Shown: positions 36,698-46,845 of the stretch, in pieces
Position numbering within the stretch: the first letter of the stretch is position 1
Layout: every line of letters begins with the position of its first letter
From: Neisseria perflava
Lineage (GTDB): Bacteria > Pseudomonadota > Gammaproteobacteria > Burkholderiales > Neisseriaceae
Length of the DNA: 64,000 nucleotides
Assembly (NCBI RefSeq): GCF_002863305.2
Contig: NZ_CP136962.1
Span: forward strand, 1,860,001 to 1,924,000
Direction of reading: 5' to 3'
Notes under the pieces: generated by a model
Told to the model about the DNA's origin: nothing
What the model saw: only the letters and a program-made list of their open reading frames with translations
Database searches by the model: none
Position numbers and translations under genes: made by a program

Positions 36698-38722
36698 TTA
36701 TCGGAACAATCCCCAGAAGGTCATGCCGAGCAGTACCAATACGCCGAATACCATAGCGGCGGCGTAGGTGTAGATAAAGCCAGTTTGGACTTTGCGTACC
36801 TGCGCGGCAATCGCGCCGACCAGTTTGGCAGAGCCGTTGACGATACCGTTGTCGATAATGGCGGTATCGCCGACTTTCCAGAAGAAAGTACCCAATGCGC
36901 GCGTGCCTTTAGCGAAGACGTTGAAATACAGGGCGTCGAGGTAGTATTTGTTTTCAAACAAAACGTAAATCGGACGGAATGTCTGTGCAATTTTCGCAGG
37001 CAGGTGCGGCAGTTTGACGTACAGGAGCCATGCGCTCAATACACCTGCAATAGCGAGGTAGAGTACAGGCGAATGCAGGCTGTGAGACACCATTGCCAAT
37101 GCGCCGTGGAACTCTTCCTTCATGATGTGCATGGTCGGATGCGCGTCGGCATTAACAAAAATCACGTCTTTGAAGAAATCGCCGTAGAGCATGGGTTCGA
37201 TGGCGATGTAGCCGATGATGACGGACGGAATGGCAAGCAAAATCAAAGGCAGGGTAACGACCAGCGGGCTTTCGTGCGGATTGTCGTTTTTGCCCAAGCC
37301 GTGATGTTCTTCGCCATGGTCGTCTGAATGGTGTTCGGGCAGGCTGCGCCATTTTTCTTCGCCGTGGAACACCATAAAGTATTGGCGGAACGCGTAAAAC
37401 GCGGTAACGAACACACTGGCGAGGACGGCGAAATAAGCAAATCCGCTACCCGGCAGGGTGCTGTATTTCGCTGCTTCGATAATCGAATCTTTGGAATAGA
37501 AGCCGGAGAAGAACGGCGTACCGATCAGCGACAAGTTACCGATCAGCATGGTCAGCCAAGTAATCGGCATGTATTTTTTCAGGTTACCCATATGGCGCAT
37601 GTCTTGGTCATGGTGCATACCGATAATCGCGCTACCTGCGGCCAAGAACAACAAGGCTTTAAAGAAAGCGTGGGTCATCACATGGAACATTGCTACGGAA
37701 TAGGCAGACGCGCCCAGAGCCACGGTCATGTAGCCCAGTTGCGACAGGGTGGAATACGCAACCACACGTTTGATGTCGTTTTGAATCACGCCCAAAAAAC
37801 CCATAAACAGAGCAGTAATCGCACCGATTACCATGATGACAGATAGCGCAGTGCTGCTCATCTCATAAATCGGCGACATACGCGATACCATGAACAGACC
37901 GGCGGTAACCATGGTTGCGGCGTGAATCAATGCAGAAATCGGTGTCGGGCCTTCCATCGAATCAGGCAGCCAGACATGCAGCGGGAATTGTGCAGATTTA
38001 CCCATCGCACCGACAAACAGGAGTAAACAGGTTACAGTAATCAAAGACCATTCCACACCGGGGAACAGTTGGATAGTGGCCGTCTGAACATTAGGCAGAT
38101 AAGCGAATACATCTTGATAGCGCAGGCTGCCGCCGAAATAGGCAAGCACCAAGCCGATACCGAGCAAAAAGCCGAAGTCGCCGACACGGTTGATCAAAAA
38201 GGCTTTCAGGTTGGCAAATGTTGCGCTTGGACGTTTGAAATAGAAACCGATCAAGAGATACGATACCAAGCCCACAGCTTCCCAGCCGAAGAAGAGTTGG
38301 ATGAAGTTGTTGCTCATAATCAGCATCAACATGCTGAATGTAAACAAAGAGATATAACTGAAGAAGCGTTGGTAGCCGACTTTTTCGTCGTGCATATAGC
38401 CGATGGTATAGATATGCACCATCAACGACACGCCGGTAACCACGACCATCATCATCGCCGTCATCGTATCGACCAAAAAGCCGACGGAGAAATCTAAGCC
38501 GCCCATTGTCAGCCAGGTATAAACGTTCTCGTCAAACTTGGTACGGCTGCCATTGAGGAATCCCCACAGCACATAAGCCGACAGCACGGCGGACACCGCC
38601 ACACCGAGTATTGTTACGGTATGCGCACCGGCACGTCCGATTTTGTTGCCGAACAAACCTGCAATCAACGAGCCTGCCAAAGGTACAAGGGCAATTACCA
38701 AATATAAAGTCATGTCGTTCAT
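36698..38722 (-). CDS. nuoL: NADH-quinone oxidoreductase subunit L
   Basis: 674-residue largest antiporter-like subunit, with a C-terminal long lateral helix. Conserved parts: F-F-G-W-E-A-V-G-L-V-S-Y-L-L-I-G-F, K-S-A-Q-F-P-L-H-V-W-L-P-D-S-M-E-G-P-T-P, Y-S-T-L-S-Q-L-G-Y and H-A-F-F-K-A-L-L-F-L. A His-rich loop (E-H-H-S-D-D-H-G-E-E-H-H near residue 470) is typical of this subunit in Neisseria-like bacteria. Two bases from nuoK. Confidence 0.96.
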   Translation of the reverse strand: MNDMTLYLVIALVPLAGSLIAGLFGNKIGRAGAHTVTILGVAVSAVLSAYVLWGFLNGSRTKFDENVYTWLTMGGLDFSVGFLVDTMTAMMMVVVTGVSLMVHIYTIGYMHDEKVGYQRFFSYISLFTFSMLMLIMSNNFIQLFFGWEAVGLVSYLLIGFYFKRPSATFANLKAFLINRVGDFGFLLGIGLVLAYFGGSLRYQDVFAYLPNVQTATIQLFPGVEWSLITVTCLLLFVGAMGKSAQFPLHVWLPDSMEGPTPISALIHAATMVTAGLFMVSRMSPIYEMSSTALSVIMVIGAITALFMGFLGVIQNDIKRVVAYSTLSQLGYMTVALGASAYSVAMFHVMTHAFFKALLFLAAGSAIIGMHHDQDMRHMGNLKKYMPITWLTMLIGNLSLIGTPFFSGFYSKDSIIEAAKYSTLPGSGFAYFAVLASVFVTAFYAFRQYFMVFHGEEKWRSLPEHHSDDHGEEHHGLGKNDNPHESPLVVTLPLILLAIPSVIIGYIAIEPMLYGDFFKDVIFVNADAHPTMHIMKEEFHGALAMVSHSLHSPVLYLAIAGVLSAWLLYVKLPHLPAKIAQTFRPIYVLFENKYYLDALYFNVFAKGTRALGTFFWKVGDTAIIDNGIVNGSAKLVGAIAAQVRKVQTGFIYTYAAAMVFGVLVLLGMTFWGLFR

Positions 38723-38724
38723 GA

Positions 38725-39030
38725 TTACCCTTTCAACTCATCCAAATCGGCAACGTTGATTGTTTTTCTGTTACGGTACACCAATACCATAATCGCCAAA
38801 CCGATGGCGGATTCGGCAGCGGCAACGGTCAGTACGAAGAATACGAAAATCTGTCCGGCAGTATCGCCCAAATATTGGGAGAAAGCGATAAAGTTGAAGT
38901 TCACCGCCAAGAGCATCAGCTCGATGGACATCAGCAATACCAGCACGTTTTTGCGGTTCATAAAGATACCCATTGCGCTGATACCGAACAGGAGCGCACC
39001 CAATACCAAATAATGCGTCAAGGTAATCAT
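38725..39030 (-). CDS. nuoK: NADH-quinone oxidoreductase subunit K
   Basis: 101-residue three-helix subunit; conserved Glu residues lie in [10 protein letters not shown] and A-A-E-S-A-I-G-L-A. Its start overlaps the nuoJ stop by four bases. Confidence 0.96.
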   Translation of the reverse strand: MITLTHYLVLGALLFGISAMGIFMNRKNVLVLLMSIELMLLAVNFNFIAFSQYLGDTAGQIFVFFVLTVAAAESAIGLAIMVLVYRNRKTINVADLDELKG

Positions 39031-39698
39031 GCTTTGCCCTCCCCTTCCGGCTTGAGGCCGTCTGAAACTTCGCTTTCTTCGGCAGATTCGACTTGCGGTT
39101 TGACCGCTTCCATTTTCACCAGACGCATACGGCCTTGATCGGCGCGTACTTTGACTTGGTCGGCAGGATCCATACGTTTCGGATTGAAGGTTTTGCGGTG
39201 AACCAGTGCAATCGCGGCCACCATACCCAACAGCAGCAATACCGCCGCCAACTCAAACGGCAACAGGTAGTCAGTATAAATACGGCTGCCCAAATCGCGG
39301 ATATTGTTGTAATCGGCCGGAATGTCTTTCATCAGACCAAATGCAGCTAGGTCGGTTTTCGGGTTGACCAAAATCAGGATCAGGGCAACCGCCAACAATG
39401 TGCCGACCACACCGGCAACCGGCGCATGACGCCAGAAACCGACGCGCATGGCTTCGATGTCGATATTCAGCATCATCACGACGAACAGGAACAACACCAT
39501 CACGGCGCCGACGTAAACCACCACCAGCGTTACGCCCAAGAATTCGGCCTGCATCAGCATCCAAATCATCGCGCTCACGCAGAAGGTCAGCACCAAATGC
39601 AAAGCGGCGTGCACAGGGTTTTTAGCGGTAACGGTACGAACCGCACCGTACAAAACGATGGCGGCAAGGATATAGAACAGAATCGCGGAAAAAGTCAT
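39027..39698 (-). CDS. nuoJ: NADH-quinone oxidoreductase subunit J
   Basis: 223 residues with five helices up to about 165 and a charged C-terminal tail. [16 protein letters not shown] is the flexible helix important for coupling. The tail ends [12 protein letters not shown], where a DUS is translated as S-D-G-L-K; this extension is likely a by-product of the uptake sequence. Confidence 0.95.
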   Translation of the reverse strand: MTFSAILFYILAAIVLYGAVRTVTAKNPVHAALHLVLTFCVSAMIWMLMQAEFLGVTLVVVYVGAVMVLFLFVVMMLNIDIEAMRVGFWRHAPVAGVVGTLLAVALILILVNPKTDLAAFGLMKDIPADYNNIRDLGSRIYTDYLLPFELAAVLLLLGMVAAIALVHRKTFNPKRMDPADQVKVRADQGRMRLVKMEAVKPQVESAEESEVSDGLKPEGEGKA

Positions 39699-39709
39699 TC
39701 GTCTGCTCC

Positions 39710-40189
39710 TTAACGATACGGCGCGTCAGCGGCTTTGCGTTTGGCGATTTCGGGTTCGTATTTGTCGCCAATGGCCAAAAGAATCGGCTTGGTCATGTGC
39801 AAGTCGCCTTTTTTCTCGCCGTGGTATTCAAAAATATGAGTTTCCACAATCGCATCGGTCGGGCAGGCCTCTTCGCAGAAACCGCAGAAGATGCACTTGG
39901 TCAGGTCGATGTCGTAACGCTTGGTGCGGCGGGTGCCGTCTTCGCGTTCTTCCGATTCAATGTTAATCGCCATTGCCGGACAAACTGCCTCGCACAATTT
40001 ACACGCAATACAGCGCTCTTCGCCGTTCGGATAACGGCGTTGCGCGTGCAGGCCGCGGAAACGCACGGATTGCGGCGTTTTTTCTTCGGGGAAGTAAATC
40101 GTGTCTTTGCGGGCGAAGAAGTTTTTGAGCGTTACGCCCATGCCTTTCACCAATTCGCCCAGCAGGAAGGTTTTTACTAAATTAGCCAT
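39710..40189 (-). CDS. nuoI: NADH-quinone oxidoreductase subunit I
   Basis: 159-residue ferredoxin-like subunit with two 4Fe-4S motifs, [12 protein letters not shown] and [12 protein letters not shown]. It carries electrons between NuoG and NuoB in the peripheral arm. Separated from nuoH by a GFA-family gene. Confidence 0.97.
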   Translation of the reverse strand: MANLVKTFLLGELVKGMGVTLKNFFARKDTIYFPEEKTPQSVRFRGLHAQRRYPNGEERCIACKLCEAVCPAMAINIESEEREDGTRRTKRYDIDLTKCIFCGFCEEACPTDAIVETHIFEYHGEKKGDLHMTKPILLAIGDKYEPEIAKRKAADAPYR

Positions 40190-40244
40190 TTTCGGATGCT
40201 CTTTTCGGATTGTTCTGTTTACAGGCCGTCTGAAAGCGGTTTTT

Positions 40245-40640
40245 TTAACCTGCCGCGCCCACCATTTCTAAAAACTCGGCTTCGGTCAGCTTCGGGGTAT
40301 CGTTGGCCAAGTCATAATACGGAGCTTTGCAATCAATAAAGATTTGTGAGGTAGTTTCAAAGCCCGCGTTGTCGGCAAACAGCCCGGCGTTGATGTAATA
40401 ATCGTTGCCAACCTGCACAAACAGGTGTGTGCCGCAGTGTTTGCAAAAACAGCGTTGCGCCCATTCGGACGACTGATAATGCGCGATGTGCTCGCTGCCT
40501 GTGATTTCGGGCGACCGGGCGGCCAAAGTAAAAGACGCGCCGCTGCCCCATGTGCGGCATTTCCCGCAATGGCAGGCGTGGAGTTCGCGGTTTTCGGCGG
40601 TTTCCAGTGATACTGCGCCGCACAGGCATTGAGCTTTCAT
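40245..40640 (-). CDS. GFA-family zinc protein
   Basis: 131 residues of the Gfa-like fold. The zinc cysteines are in [15 protein letters not shown] and F-C-K-H-C-G-T-H-L. The founding member acts on glutathione-formaldehyde adducts, but most small relatives have unknown substrates. It sits between nuoH and nuoI, breaking the usual tight spacing; DUS copies flank it on both sides. Confidence 0.82.
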   Translation of the reverse strand: MKAQCLCGAVSLETAENRELHACHCGKCRTWGSGASFTLAARSPEITGSEHIAHYQSSEWAQRCFCKHCGTHLFVQVGNDYYINAGLFADNAGFETTSQIFIDCKAPYYDLANDTPKLTEAEFLEMVGAAG

Positions 40641-40680
40641 CGGTTTCTCTCGGTTTGAAACGGTTAAAAATTTGGGGTTC

Positions 40681-40709
40681 AGGCTACCTGAAAACTTTCA
40701 GACGGCCTC
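40681..40709. repeat. Hairpin pairing an Eikenella-type and an AG-type uptake sequence
   Basis: AGGCTACCTGAA (40681-40692) matches the Eikenella DUS dialect and faces the reverse complement of the AG-DUS. The two arms pair except for a 3-base internal mismatch. Confidence 0.65.
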
Positions 40710-40715
40710 CCTGCC

Positions 40716-41792
40716 CTATTTCCACAGATTCAGCGGTGAAATCATCCACACGCCCAAAATCACGATGTAGGCAAAGCCGATCGGAATCAGCACTTTCCAG
40801 CCCAAACGCATGATTTGGTCGTAACGGTAGCGCGGGAAAGTTGCACGGATCCACAGATACCAGTACAACACTGCCGCCATTTTCACGAACATCCAGAATG
40901 CGGAAGGCGTACCGATAAAGCCCCAACTTTGCGGAAACGGAGACAACCAGCCGCCGAGGAACATCAGCGATGTCAGCGCGGCAATCAGAATCATGAAAAT
41001 GTATTCGGCGAGGAAGAACAGCGCGAACGCGAAGCCGGAGTATTCGACGTGGTGGCCGGCAACGATTTCAGATTCACCCTCTGCCACGTCAAACGGCGCG
41101 CGGTTGGTTTCGGCAACGGCGGAAATCAGATAGACGATGAAGATGGGGAAGAGCGGCAACCAGTTCCAAGAGAATACCGAACCGCCGGCAATACCTTTGG
41201 CTTGTGCGGCAACGATGTCGGAGAAGTTCATGCTGCCCGATACCATCACGACGCACACCAGCGCGGCACTCATGGCAATCTCGTAGGAAATGCTTTGCGC
41301 GGAAGCACGCATTGCACCCAAGAACGAATATTTGGAGTTGGAAGCCCAGCCCGCGATGATCACGCCGTAAACCGACAGCGAAGTAATCATCAGGATGTAC
41401 AAAAGACCGATATTGATATTGGTCAGCACCCATTCTTCGTTGAAAGGAATCACCGCCCAAGCCGCAAAAGACGGGGCGAGCGACATAATCGGGCCGATAT
41501 AGAACAGGGCCTTGTTTGACAGCTTCGGACGAGTTACCTCTTTAAACAAGAGTTTGAACACGTCGGCAAACGGCTGAATCAGACCCCACGGGCCGGTTAC
41601 GTTCGGGCCGACACGAAGCTGCATAAAGCCGATGACTTTACGTTCAAAATACGTCAGGTAGGCAACGGTCAGAATCAGCGGAATCAGGATAATCACGATT
41701 TTGACGATGACGGATACCACCAAGCCTACGGTGATGCCCAAATCGCCCAGACCGAGCGTTGCGGCAAAGAGGTTTTGGAACCATTCTTGCAT
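40716..41792 (-). CDS. nuoH: NADH-quinone oxidoreductase subunit H
   Basis: 358-residue subunit at the base of the quinone channel; about eight helices. Landmarks: [23 protein letters not shown] and [16 protein letters not shown]. The ATG at 41792 is taken as the start; the TTG at 41798 would overlap the nuoG stop. Confidence 0.95.
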   Translation of the reverse strand: MQEWFQNLFAATLGLGDLGITVGLVVSVIVKIVIILIPLILTVAYLTYFERKVIGFMQLRVGPNVTGPWGLIQPFADVFKLLFKEVTRPKLSNKALFYIGPIMSLAPSFAAWAVIPFNEEWVLTNINIGLLYILMITSLSVYGVIIAGWASNSKYSFLGAMRASAQSISYEIAMSAALVCVVMVSGSMNFSDIVAAQAKGIAGGSVFSWNWLPLFPIFIVYLISAVAETNRAPFDVAEGESEIVAGHHVEYSGFAFALFFLAEYIFMILIAALTSLMFLGGWLSPFPQSWGFIGTPSAFWMFVKMAAVLYWYLWIRATFPRYRYDQIMRLGWKVLIPIGFAYIVILGVWMISPLNLWK

Positions 41793-41794
41793 GA

Positions 41795-44056
41795 TCAAGC
41801 TCCCGCCAGTTCAATAGTGTCCATCAACGCACCCAGCGCGGCATTTTCGGTATGCAGCGGCAGATGCACCACGTTTTCAGGCAGTCCGGCATCGGCTTTG
41901 ACGGCAACCGATACGCCTGCGCCGTTTTGTTTGGCGATGGCGGTTTGTCCGTCTTGCAGACCTAAGCGTGCCAATGTGTTTGGATTTACACGCGCGACAG
42001 GCACGGCGGCATGGCTGGTTTCTTGCAACGGCGCAGAACGGCGCACGATAGAATCAGTGTGATAAATACCGACACCACCGACACGGACGAGGCGGTCTGA
42101 GGCCGTCTGAACGCTCTCCCCTGTCCATGTGCTGCGGTTGTCCAGTTTGGACGGCAGGCTTTCCGCATCCAGCGCATCTTTCAGAATCGCAGCGGTATCG
42201 TGGTATTCAAAACCTTTCAGGTCAAACAGGTTGCCCAATACGCGCAACACTTTCCACATCGGACGCGAGTCGCCGAAGCCTTGTACCACGCCGTGGAAAG
42301 ATTGCAGACGGCCTTCCATATTGATGAAGCTGCCTGATGTTTCGGTAAACGGCGCAATCGGCAACAATACGTCGCACACATCCAGCAGCGTTTCGCTGAC
42401 AAACGGTGTAAACGCCATCACGCTTTTCGCCTGTTTCAACGCGGCTACGGCTTTTGCACCGTCAACCGTATCGATTTCAGGCTCGACGTTGAGCAGCAAG
42501 ACTGCCTGTTTCGGCGCGTTTGCCATTTCGGCAACGCTCTCGCCGGAGTTCACGCCTAAAACATCCGCACCGACGCTGTTGGCGGCTTGAGGCAAAATAC
42601 CCAGCACTGCGCCGGTTGCATCCGCCAGCTCTTGCGCGGCGGCATAAATGGCGGCGTAATCAGGATGGTTTTGCACTTCGGCGCCCAAAATCACTGCTGC
42701 TTTTTCAGCGTTTTTCAGGCTGGCGGTAACTGCGTGTTCCGCATCGGCAGACAGGTTTTTCAGACGGCCTGCCCACTCGTCGGGATGTGCGGCTTCTTGA
42801 GACAGAAGCGGCATAAACAATTCTTCTTTACTGCTGGCTAATACGCTCAAGGCCATACGGTCTTTGGCGGCACGGCGCAAGCGGGCGGTCAGGAGCGGCT
42901 GTTCTTTGCGCAAGTTCGCACCGACTACTAATACAGCATCGTTGTCAGCCAAAGATTCAATGCTTTGTCCCAACCATTGCGCACCTTTAAGGCCGTCTGA
43001 AAGACGTTTGTCTTGTTGGCGCAAACGGGTTGCAAAGTTTTTAACACCCAAACCATTGGCAAGCTTTTTGGCCAAATACAGCTCTTCAACCGTATTCATC
43101 GGATTGGCCCAAACGCCGACTTGGTTTTGGTTGCCGTCTTTGGCGATACATTCAATCGTGCTGCGGACATATTCCAACGCAGTTTTCCAATCCACGTCCA
43201 TCCACTCGCCGCCCTGTTTGATTTTCGGGTTTTTCAGACGGCTTTCGTGATACAGGCCTTCGTAGGCGAAACGGTCGCGGTCGGACAGCCAGCATTCGTT
43301 GATGGCTTCGTTTTCCAACGGCAACACGCGGCGGACGGTATGGTCTTTGGTTTGCACAATCAGGTTGCTGCCCAAAGCGTCATGGGCGGAAACGGATTTG
43401 CGGCGGTTCAATTCCCAAGTACGCGCGTTGAAGCGGAACGGTTTGCTGGTCAGCGCACCGACGGGACACAAATCAATGACGTTGCCTGACAATTCGGTTT
43501 CTACCGCTTTGCCGATAAAAGGCATGATCTCGGAATGTTCGCCGCGGTTGGCCATAGCGATTTCTTGCACGCCGGCGATTTCTTCAGTGAAACGAACGCA
43601 ACGGGTACAGTGGATACAACGGCTCATTTCCTCGGCGGAAACCAAAGGACCCATGTCTTTGCCGACGACGGAACGTTTTTCTTCGGTATAGCGGCTGGTG
43701 GTTTTGCCGTAGCCCATCGCCAAATCCTGCAACTGGCATTCGCCGCCTTGGTCGCAGGTCGGACAATCAAGCGGATGGTTGATGAGCAGGAACTCCATCA
43801 CGCCTTCTTGCGCCTCTCGAGCTTTTGCCGAATGCGTACGCACAATCATGCCGTCTGTAACCGGCGTGGCACAGGCGGGCAGAGGTTTGGGGGCTTTTTC
43901 CACGTCCACCAAACACATACGGCAGTTGGCGGCGATGGAAAGTTTTTTGTGATAACAGAAATGCGGGATATAAGTACCGAGCTTGTGCGCGGCTTCAATC
44001 ACCGTCGCGCCCTGCTCCACAGATACCTGTTTGCCGTCGATTTCGATTTGTAACAT
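41795..44056 (-). CDS. nuoG: NADH-quinone oxidoreductase subunit G
   Basis: 753-residue iron-sulfur subunit of the molybdopterin oxidoreductase fold. The N-terminal part has a 2Fe-2S site (C-Y-H ... C-R-M-C ... C), the [14 protein letters not shown] cluster site and C-I-H-C-T-R-C-V-R. Several DUS copies lie inside the coding region, giving S-D-G-L-like segments. Length is usual for beta-proteobacteria. Confidence 0.95.
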   Translation of the reverse strand: MLQIEIDGKQVSVEQGATVIEAAHKLGTYIPHFCYHKKLSIAANCRMCLVDVEKAPKPLPACATPVTDGMIVRTHSAKAREAQEGVMEFLLINHPLDCPTCDQGGECQLQDLAMGYGKTTSRYTEEKRSVVGKDMGPLVSAEEMSRCIHCTRCVRFTEEIAGVQEIAMANRGEHSEIMPFIGKAVETELSGNVIDLCPVGALTSKPFRFNARTWELNRRKSVSAHDALGSNLIVQTKDHTVRRVLPLENEAINECWLSDRDRFAYEGLYHESRLKNPKIKQGGEWMDVDWKTALEYVRSTIECIAKDGNQNQVGVWANPMNTVEELYLAKKLANGLGVKNFATRLRQQDKRLSDGLKGAQWLGQSIESLADNDAVLVVGANLRKEQPLLTARLRRAAKDRMALSVLASSKEELFMPLLSQEAAHPDEWAGRLKNLSADAEHAVTASLKNAEKAAVILGAEVQNHPDYAAIYAAAQELADATGAVLGILPQAANSVGADVLGVNSGESVAEMANAPKQAVLLLNVEPEIDTVDGAKAVAALKQAKSVMAFTPFVSETLLDVCDVLLPIAPFTETSGSFINMEGRLQSFHGVVQGFGDSRPMWKVLRVLGNLFDLKGFEYHDTAAILKDALDAESLPSKLDNRSTWTGESVQTASDRLVRVGGVGIYHTDSIVRRSAPLQETSHAAVPVARVNPNTLARLGLQDGQTAIAKQNGAGVSVAVKADAGLPENVVHLPLHTENAALGALMDTIELAGA

Positions 44057-44125
44057 GGTTCGTTCCTAGTTACGAATATTTAGAGGTTTGCAAATAAACT
44101 CTACTCTTTATTAGCAATTACTTAC

Positions 44126-44470
44126 TCATTGCTCACTAAAAGTATGTTCACACGAATGACATCTGAAATTAGATAGAACATTAGAATCAACAACTTCCCC
44201 CAGCATAGCACCAGAACCTGCTCCCGTAGTTGCACCAGCTATTGCTCCTAACACACCCCCTGCAACAGCACCAACAGTAGCTCCAGTAGCTGCACCTACA
44301 GGTCCCGCAAATAATCCTATTACAGCTCCGGCTTTGGCACCTGCAGCTGCCCCTGCACTACCTGCTATGTACCCTCCGACCCCACCTGCTACACCGCCTA
44401 TACCAGCACCAGCTCGTTTACCATAATTTAATTTTTCAATGTTTTCAGAACCACATTTTGGGCACTGCAT
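44126..44470 (-). CDS. Zinc-ribbon protein split by a glycine-zipper segment
   Basis: 114 residues. Cys pairs C-P-K-C at residues 3-6 and C-H-S-C near 104-107 would form one zinc ribbon. Between them lies a long Gly/Ala stretch with repeated G-x3-G spacing (G-G-V-A-G-G-V-G-G-Y-I-A-G, A-T-G-A-T-V-G-A-V-A-G-G), a glycine zipper that usually inserts in or associates with membranes. Located between nuoF and nuoG, in lower-GC sequence than those genes. Function unknown. Confidence 0.65.
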   Translation of the reverse strand: MQCPKCGSENIEKLNYGKRAGAGIGGVAGGVGGYIAGSAGAAAGAKAGAVIGLFAGPVGAATGATVGAVAGGVLGAIAGATTGAGSGAMLGEVVDSNVLSNFRCHSCEHTFSEQ

Positions 44471-44520
44471 AACTATCCTTCCATCAAATAATTTCTAATT
44501 CTTCTTTAAATAGACAGATC

Positions 44521-45816
44521 TTAATACCACTTATTCGGTTTCATCGGTCCGCCGTGTTCGATGTAATGCACAAACTCATCACGGAAATGCTTAGTAAAGC
44601 TGCGGACAGGGAAGACGGCGGCATCGGCGAGGGCGCAGATGGTGCGGCCTGCCATTTGGTTACCGATAGAATCCAGCAAATCCAAGTCTTCCATGCGGCC
44701 TTTGCCTTCTACAATGCGGTGGACGATTCGGTAAAGCCAGCCGGTACCTTCTCGGCAAGGCGTACATTGGCCGCAAGACTCGTCGTAGTAGAAGTAGCTC
44801 AGACGCTCAAGGGCTTTCACCATGCACACGTCTTCGTCCATCACGATAATCGCGCCGGAACCCAACATCGAGCCTGCTTTGGAAATCGAGTCATAGTCCA
44901 TATTGGTCTGCATCATGATATCGGCAGGCAACACGGGCGCGGACGAACCGCCGGGAATGACGGCTTTAAGTTTTTTACCGCCGCGCATACCGCCCGCCAT
45001 TTTCAGGACTTCGGCAAACGGCGTGCCCAACGGCACTTCATAGTTGCCTGGACGCTCGACATGACCGGAAATACAGAACAATTTGGTACCGCCTGCATTC
45101 GGAATACCTTTATCGGCAAATGCCTGTCCGCCGTCACGGATAATGAAGGGGACGGAGGAGAACGTTTCGGTATTGTTGATGGTAGTCGGTTTGCCGTACA
45201 GGCCGAACGAAGCAGGGAATGGTGGTTTAAAGCGAGGCTGGCCTTTTTTGCCTTCCAGCGATTCGAGCAATGCGGTTTCTTCGCCGCAAATATATGCGCC
45301 GTAGCCGTGGTGGGCGAAGAGTTCAAATTCAAAATCCGAACCCAAAATATTTTTACCCAAAAAGCCTGCGGCACGCGCCTGCTCCAAAGCGGCTTCAAAA
45401 CGTTGGTAGCCTTCGAAAATTTCGCCGTGGATGTAGTTGTAGCCGGCTTTCGCACCCATCGCGTAACCGGCGATAATCATGCCTTCAATCAGGGCATGAG
45501 GATTGAACATGATGATGTCGCGGTCTTTAAATGTACCCGGCTCGCCTTCGTCGGTGTTACAAACCACATATTTTTCGCCCGGGAAGGAACGGGGCATAAA
45601 GCTCCATTTTAAACCGGTCGGGAAGCCCGCACCGCCACGACCGCGCAAGCCAGAGGTTTTGACTTCGTCAATCACATCGGTTTGCGAGATGTTTTCGGAC
45701 AGGATTTTACGCAGGGCGGTATAACCGCCACGTTTGACGTATTCGTCCAATGTCCAGCAATCGGGATTGGCGGTATCCACTTGGTCAAAAATCACGCCTG
45801 ATTGGTAAATAGCCAT
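44521..45816 (-). CDS. nuoF: NADH-quinone oxidoreductase subunit F
   Basis: 431-residue NADH- and FMN-binding subunit. NADH loop [10 protein letters not shown] near 63, FMN region, and the 4Fe-4S motif [11 protein letters not shown] near 350. I use the start at 45816 (M-A-I-Y-Q-S-G-V-I); the open frame to 45879 adds 21 basic residues without homology. Confidence 0.95.
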   Translation of the reverse strand: MAIYQSGVIFDQVDTANPDCWTLDEYVKRGGYTALRKILSENISQTDVIDEVKTSGLRGRGGAGFPTGLKWSFMPRSFPGEKYVVCNTDEGEPGTFKDRDIIMFNPHALIEGMIIAGYAMGAKAGYNYIHGEIFEGYQRFEAALEQARAAGFLGKNILGSDFEFELFAHHGYGAYICGEETALLESLEGKKGQPRFKPPFPASFGLYGKPTTINNTETFSSVPFIIRDGGQAFADKGIPNAGGTKLFCISGHVERPGNYEVPLGTPFAEVLKMAGGMRGGKKLKAVIPGGSSAPVLPADIMMQTNMDYDSISKAGSMLGSGAIIVMDEDVCMVKALERLSYFYYDESCGQCTPCREGTGWLYRIVHRIVEGKGRMEDLDLLDSIGNQMAGRTICALADAAVFPVRSFTKHFRDEFVHYIEHGGPMKPNKWY

Positions 45817-45922
45817 TTTTGGTGTGCCTGTTCGTTTTCGTATAGGTTGCGGCCGCTGTTTCAGACGACCTAAAAACATATTAGTTGAGTCTAGATCAGA
45901 CTTACTTTGCTATGAATTTATT

Positions 45923-46318
45923 TTATTTAGTAAAGATAGAACCTAAAACTTTTGAATCATCAATTAAATCTGTAATACCCTGATAATTTCCACGTTTTTG
46001 TACTTGTGTAGTAGTAACGTGATATTCTTGCCAACATTTAACAAGACAATCTCCCCAACTATCCATCCCACTTTTTTCTAAATAGTTAGCAAACCCATCG
46101 GAAGGCTGACATTCCTGTGCACTAACAATTAGGGAGTTTAACAAAGGTAAATTTTGCTCTAAACAAAAATCACCAATTGCACCAGCATACAAACCAACTA
46201 ATTTATGACTTAATCGGAATACACTTTCTAATTCGTGGTACATTACGACACGCTTGTTCTGTGCCACTAAAATTAAATAACGATACAAGCAATCAAATTT
46301 CTCTTTATCTAATTGCAT
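45923..46318 (-). CDS. Hypothetical protein inserted between nuoE and nuoF
   Basis: 131 residues, mostly helical and soluble, with five Cys. The start at 46318 follows GGAAG; an upstream in-frame ATG at 46339 lacks a site. The stretch Y-H-E-L-E-S-V-F and later N-L-P-L-L-N-S-L-I-V-S-A-Q hints at a small winged-helix-like fold seen in some phage and defence proteins, but this is a guess. GC is far below that of nuoE and nuoF, so it looks like an inserted gene. Confidence 0.55.
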   Translation of the reverse strand: MQLDKEKFDCLYRYLILVAQNKRVVMYHELESVFRLSHKLVGLYAGAIGDFCLEQNLPLLNSLIVSAQECQPSDGFANYLEKSGMDSWGDCLVKCWQEYHVTTTQVQKRGNYQGITDLIDDSKVLGSIFTK

Positions 46319-46371
46319 AGCTTTCTTCCATTTATTCAAAATTAAATTTATTTTTCAAGTAAACCCGCAAC

Positions 46372-46845
46372 CTACTCCAACTCCGCCAGTTTCTTCTCAA
46401 TCGCCTCTTCAGTCATAAAGCTGCACATGCTGTGGTTGTTTACCAGCATAACTGGGGCGTCGCCGCATGCGCCCATGCATTCGCCTTCGACGAGGGTGAA
46501 TTTGCCGTCGGGCGTGGTTTCGCCATAACCGATACCGAGTTTTTGTTTGAGGTATTCGCCGGTAGCCATACCGCCGCGCAGGGCGCAGGGCAGGTTGGTA
46601 CAAACGGTCAATTTATATTTACCGACAGGCTCAAGGTCGTACATATTGTAGAAAGTAGCGACTTCGTAGGCTTGTGCAGGCGAGATGCCGATATAGTCTG
46701 CGACAAAGGCGATGGTCTCTGGAGCAAGCCAGCCTTTTTCGGTCTGGGCGATACGCAATGCACCCATAATGGCGGATCGGCGTTGGTCGGCAGGATATTT
46801 TGCCAACTCAATATCAATTTGTTTTAAGGATTCTGCGGATAACAT
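46372..46845 (-). CDS. nuoE: NADH-quinone oxidoreductase subunit E
   Basis: 157-residue 2Fe-2S subunit; ligands are in C-T-N-L-P-C and G-E-C-M-G-A-C-G-D-A. Works with NuoF in NADH oxidation. Its ATG overlaps the nuoD stop. Confidence 0.96.
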   Translation of the reverse strand: MLSAESLKQIDIELAKYPADQRRSAIMGALRIAQTEKGWLAPETIAFVADYIGISPAQAYEVATFYNMYDLEPVGKYKLTVCTNLPCALRGGMATGEYLKQKLGIGYGETTPDGKFTLVEGECMGACGDAPVMLVNNHSMCSFMTEEAIEKKLAELE

